Shown here in pieces: positions 59,569 through 64,000 of a DNA stretch of 64,000 bases. The DNA is from an uncultured Prevotella sp. (lineage in GTDB: Bacteria; Bacteroidota; Bacteroidia; Bacteroidales; Bacteroidaceae): NCBI GenBank assembly GCA_947164965.1, contig CAMUYR010000004.1:62001-126000 (forward strand), read 5' to 3'. Under the pieces are notes generated by a model. It had not been told where the DNA came from, searched no databases, and worked only from the letters and a program-made list of their open reading frames with translations. Both the position numbers and the translations under genes were made by a program. Within the stretch, counting starts at the first letter, position 1. Every line of letters begins with the position of its first letter.

Positions 59569-61839
59569 ATGAACGAAATGATGATTATGACCATGAAATT
59601 CACATGTATCGGCAAGGGGCACGGAGCCCCTTGCTTCCCAGCCGCACGAGAGGATTGGGAGAAGATGCGCCGAGAGCCCTGGCTCGCGCAGATGTGCGCA
59701 CGTATAGAGAAAGGTGACGATGAGTTGAAGCATCGTTTGCCGGTATGGACTCCGCATTGCGCTGAGTTTCGTGACAACCACCGTGCCATTGCCGACGCAT
59801 TAAGGCCGCTGAACCGACTGATGTTGGACTTTGACGAGAAGGGTCACACGGATGAAATTGTAAACAGCCTCACCCCCAGCCCCTCTCCGAATGGCGAGGG
59901 GAGTGAAATGACTATCGGCGGACTATTGGTGCTATTAGTTGAGGAGAGCGTTCGTCGAGGCACGCATGTTATGGTGGAATTGCCAGAAGGGATGGATGCC
60001 GAAACGGCTCAGCAGCTGATGGCAGAGGCTACAGGATTTACACCCGATGCTGCCGTAAAAGATGTTTCGAGGTGCATCTATATGGTGCCCGAGGATCATA
60101 CGAAGTATGTCAGCGAGAAGTTGTTCAGCCTCACCCCCGACCCCTCTCCAAATGGCGAGGGGAGTGAATACACTCAGGGCAAAACACCAGCAAATAAAAA
60201 TCAGCAGCCAGACACATTACTCCCCTCGCCCTTTGGAGAGGGGCAGGGGGTGAGGCTTTTCAAGGGCATTCCCTACACATCTATTATCGCTGAGTGGTGG
60301 CATCGCAACGGTGGTGAGCCTGCCGAGGGCGAGCGTAACGTGAAGCTTCACAAACTCGCGGTCAACCTTCGTGCCATCTGCGACAACCGAAAGGACTTGC
60401 TGATGCAGGTGATGCCACGTTTCGGACTTTCTGACGTGGAGCTTCGCAGTGTTGTGGATTCGGCCTGCAAAGAGCCGCCCAAGGGCATTTCGAAGGTGAT
60501 GCAGCAGATTGTCGATGCACTCGAAATCGGCATTTCTTCTGATGAAATCGAGGATGCCGAGGCTGCTCAGGCTGAAACTGGCGTGAAGGTGAATGTCAAA
60601 GCCTTGCCTATCGGACTCAAAGAGAGTCTCGTTGGTGTGCCCGTCTCGATGCACATGCCTGTGCTCTGTGGTGTGATGCCGATTTGTGCGGCCTATGCTG
60701 ACCTGGTTGAGGTGGAATATTGTGACGGCAACAAGCACCGCCTCGGGCTGATGTCAATCATTCGTGGCGAACAGGCTTCTAACAAATCGGTGGTGAAGAA
60801 TGCTATCGACATTTGGAAGCGTCAGTTCGACGAAGAGGATGCCTTGGCTCGTAAGCGCGAAGAGGAATGGAAGGAGCGAAAGAAGGGGCGCAAAGCCAAC
60901 GAAAAGGCTCCTGAAGATCCCCATGTGCTGATAAGGATGGTTCCCGTAACCGTCTCGTGCTCAACGCTTTTGAAACGTTTCAAGAACTCTGCCGGACACA
61001 CCTTGTATTCGTTTGGTGAGGAGCTTGACACGCTTCGAAAAACCAACGGTGCCGGGTCTTGGTCGTCGAAGTATGACATCTATCGCCTGTCGTTCGACAA
61101 TGGCGAATGGGGTCAGGATTACAACTCGGACGCGGCTGAGTCGGGAGTGGTCAAGGTGGCTTACAACTGGACCATGCTGGGCACCAACGGAGCCATGCGG
61201 AAGTGCTTCAAGCAGGACAACATCGAGAACGGACTCAGCTCTCGAATCCTCGTGGCCGAGATGCCTGACGCCAGCTTCTCGAAAATGCCCAAGTTTGGCA
61301 AGCGTTCAGCAGAGGACGAGGCTCGAATCCAAGAGGCTGTCAGCCGTCTGCGTTCGTTCTCAGGACTCGTTGACACCCCTCGACTCCGCAAGGCCATCGA
61401 GCAGTGGTGCGAAGAGAAACGTGTTGAGGCTGCCAAGGACATCGACCACGTGAAGGACACCTATCGTAAACGTGCTGCCGTCATTGGTTTCCGTTGCGGG
61501 GTTATCTTCCATCTGTTGTCGGGTGCCAAAAAGGAGTCAAAGGCTTGTTTGGATTTTGCGCTGATGATGGCCGAGTATTGTCTGAGTCAGCAAATCAAGA
61601 CCTTCGGCGAGGCATTGCAGAATCAGTATGTCGATGCTCAGGACGAGTGCCAGCGCTATGGCGCCAACCACTCCGTGTTCGACCAACTGGCACCTGTGTT
61701 CACGATGGATGACCTCCGTGCCCTGAAACGCAATTTCTGTGGCGATTCTGCCCTTCGCAAAATCATCTCACGCTGGTATCGTGACCGTTGGATTGACCGC
61801 ATTGACAAGACGCATTGGGGTAAGGTAAAAACGGTGTAA
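59569..61839 (+). CDS. DUF3987 / VirE-N type primase-helicase-like protein with repeat insertions
   Basis: 756 residues. N-terminal VirE_N/BT4734-like region (FPAAREDWEKMRREPW..., LNRLMLDFDEKG) and DUF3987 NTPase half with a P-loop-like GEQASNKSVVKN (about 403) and FGEELDTLRK, GTNGAMRKCF, GLSSRILVAEMP. Replication protein of integrative elements in Bacteroidales. Three copies of a 36-bp GC-rich repeat (59868, 60129, and inverted 60220) are inserted in frame, adding SLTPxPSPNGEGSE-type peptides in linkers. The frame stays open. Confidence 0.8.
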   Translation: MNEMMIMTMKFTCIGKGHGAPCFPAAREDWEKMRREPWLAQMCARIEKGDDELKHRLPVWTPHCAEFRDNHRAIADALRPLNRLMLDFDEKGHTDEIVNSLTPSPSPNGEGSEMTIGGLLVLLVEESVRRGTHVMVELPEGMDAETAQQLMAEATGFTPDAAVKDVSRCIYMVPEDHTKYVSEKLFSLTPDPSPNGEGSEYTQGKTPANKNQQPDTLLPSPFGEGQGVRLFKGIPYTSIIAEWWHRNGGEPAEGERNVKLHKLAVNLRAICDNRKDLLMQVMPRFGLSDVELRSVVDSACKEPPKGISKVMQQIVDALEIGISSDEIEDAEAAQAETGVKVNVKALPIGLKESLVGVPVSMHMPVLCGVMPICAAYADLVEVEYCDGNKHRLGLMSIIRGEQASNKSVVKNAIDIWKRQFDEEDALARKREEEWKERKKGRKANEKAPEDPHVLIRMVPVTVSCSTLLKRFKNSAGHTLYSFGEELDTLRKTNGAGSWSSKYDIYRLSFDNGEWGQDYNSDAAESGVVKVAYNWTMLGTNGAMRKCFKQDNIENGLSSRILVAEMPDASFSKMPKFGKRSAEDEARIQEAVSRLRSFSGLVDTPRLRKAIEQWCEEKRVEAAKDIDHVKDTYRKRAAVIGFRCGVIFHLLSGAKKESKACLDFALMMAEYCLSQQIKTFGEALQNQYVDAQDECQRYGANHSVFDQLAPVFTMDDLRALKRNFCGDSALRKIISRWYRDRWIDRIDKTHWGKVKTV
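59868..59903 (+). repeat. 36-bp GC-rich dispersed repeat, copy A
   Basis: Begins CCTCACCCCCAGCCCCTCTC and ends GGCGAGGGGAG; codes for LTPSPSPNGEGS in the DUF3987 protein. Confidence 0.85.
60129..60164 (+). repeat. 36-bp GC-rich dispersed repeat, copy B
   Basis: Begins CCTCACCCCCGACCCCTCTC and ends GGCGAGGGGAG; codes for LTPDPSPNGEGS. Two mismatches at most to copy A over the repeat by eye. Confidence 0.85.
60220..60255 (-). repeat. 36-bp GC-rich dispersed repeat, copy C (inverted)
   Basis: Reverse-complement copy (CTCCCCTCGCCC...GGGGGTGAGG), coding for LPSPFGEGQGVR in its reversed sense. With copy B it forms an inverted pair around 55 bases, able to fold in the mRNA. Confidence 0.8.
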
Positions 61840-61855
61840 CAAAAGAACCGTCCCT

Positions 61856-61894
61856 CTGTGACATTGTGACATTTGGAATTTGTGACATTAAGGA
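61856..61894. repeat. TGTGACATT repeats; inverted partner of 56633-56661
   Basis: TGTGACATT at 61856, 61865 and 61881. The stretch 61866-61894 is the reverse complement of 56633-56661 with one mismatch in 29 bases. Confidence 0.8.
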
Positions 61895-61902
61895 TATTTA
61901 TT

Positions 61903-62394
61903 ATGGAATTAGTATTGACACGCATAGCAAAGCGCAAGACCTACACAATAGGTAGGCTTGCCATCATTGAACGAGTAGATGACGAGTATCTGGCAGGAGA
62001 GCGTGAAGTGTACTTCTGCGACACCCTCGAACCAACAGCCCTCGAACTGAAAACAAAGGTTTCGAAAGAAGCCGTCCTTCGTTCGCCTCAGAAAGCCCAG
62101 AGCCTAAAGCCCTTTGCCATCCCCGAAGGCCGCTACGCAGTAGTTATCACCTACTCGCCAAAGTTCAAGCAGTGGCTTCCCGTCCTCCTTGGTGGCCCCG
62201 ACTTCAACCACCTCTTCAAGGGCATCCGCATTCACGCGGGCAACACCGCCAAGGACACTCAAGGCTGCATCCTCGTTGGCCGCAACCAACTCGTCGGCCA
62301 AGTCCTTGAATCCCGCAAGTGGCTCTACGAACTCAAGATGAAGATCGTGGAGGCCAAAGACCGTGGGGAGGCCGTATGGATTACCATCAAGTGA
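61903..62394 (+). CDS. DUF5675 family protein
   Basis: 163 residues. The conserved DUF5675 core is visible: FCDTLEPTALE, AIPEGRYAVVITYSPKF, HLFKGIRIHAGNTAKDTQGCILVGRN. The HAGN and DTQGCILVG blocks resemble the His and Cys motifs of L,D-transpeptidase-like folds. DUF5675 proteins often replace the amidase at the end of Bacteroidales element modules, next to smalltalk and HU, and may act on peptidoglycan. Preceded directly by the TGTGACATT repeats, followed by a terminator. Confidence 0.82.
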   Translation: MELVLTRIAKRKTYTIGRLAIIERVDDEYLAGEREVYFCDTLEPTALELKTKVSKEAVLRSPQKAQSLKPFAIPEGRYAVVITYSPKFKQWLPVLLGGPDFNHLFKGIRIHAGNTAKDTQGCILVGRNQLVGQVLESRKWLYELKMKIVEAKDRGEAVWITIK

Positions 62395-62402
62395 AAGAAA
62401 AG

Positions 62403-62436
62403 GCGGGCGCATTGATGTGATGCGTCCGCTTTCTTT
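62403..62436 (+). terminator. Intrinsic terminator after DUF5675
   Basis: GCGGGCGCAT (62403-62412) pairs with ATGCGTCCGC (62420-62429) with one G-T pair and is followed by TTTCTTTTT. Confidence 0.85.
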
Positions 62437-62455
62437 TTATCATCAAAAAATGCGT

Positions 62456-64000
<1,545 letters not shown>

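Overview
The window looks like chromosomal DNA of a Bacteroidales bacterium, most likely Prevotella or a close relative. Evidence: starts lack Shine-Dalgarno sequences; promoters carry the Bacteroidetes -7 box TAnnTTTG with a TTTG/TTG about 20 bases upstream (over fifteen seen); and the gene families are typical of the group (DUF3244, DUF4923, DUF4248, HU-HIG, smalltalk, VapE/DUF3987, GH97, GlsB/GlsA glycine-lipid enzymes, and a division/wall cluster without murF or ddl).

Layout. 0-2.8 kb: the end of an M13 metallopeptidase, then a three-gene hipB-hipS-hipT toxin-antitoxin operon with its palindromic operators. 2.8-11 kb: the most unusual region, a peptide natural-product locus. A TPR/membrane/HTH regulator is divergent from a DUF3244 secreted protein, a radical SAM/SPASM maturase, an 80-residue GG-leader precursor with eight regularly spaced cysteines, an outer-membrane beta-barrel and a C39-peptidase ABC exporter. 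11-15.7 kb: a strongly folded candidate ncRNA, a hypothetical gene, a zeta-like toxin pair, and a mobile module (VapE, DUF4248, HU-HIG, smalltalk, decayed amidase). 15.9-19.5 kb: an HPr-kinase-like P-loop protein, a polysaccharide deacetylase and glsB/glsA.

19.6-35.2 kb: the division and cell wall cluster mraZ-rsmH-ftsL-ftsI-murE-mraY-murD-ftsW-murG-murC-ftsQ-ftsA-ftsZ, with a three-box MraZ operator in its promoter and a hairpin terminator after ftsZ. 35.3-42.5 kb: a U32/TrhP-like protein, sufE, rpoN, a PAP2-like membrane protein, purE, ispG and a papain-like lipoprotein. 42.4-50.8 kb, minus strand: a CoA-transferase, metH, metF and cysS, then hemolysin III. 50.9-55.4 kb: DUF4923, a large secreted putative glycosidase, a metallophosphoesterase and a gamma-carbonic-anhydrase-like protein.

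55.5-62.4 kb: a second mobile module (smalltalk and HU-HIG on the minus strand; broken hicA, hicB, several unknown genes, a DUF3987 primase/helicase-like protein and DUF5675 on the plus strand) with dense inverted repeats in its central intergenic region. The window ends inside a GH97 glycosidase.

A second theme crosses all regions: short tandem arrays with periods of 7, 8 or 9 bases, most often five units. They end at start codons (ftsZ, HU), precede metH, purE and mraY, and also lie inside the coding sequences of cysS, metH (twice) and the GH97 gene. A 36-bp GC-rich repeat is inserted three times in frame in the DUF3987 gene. No tRNA, rRNA or CRISPR array was seen.
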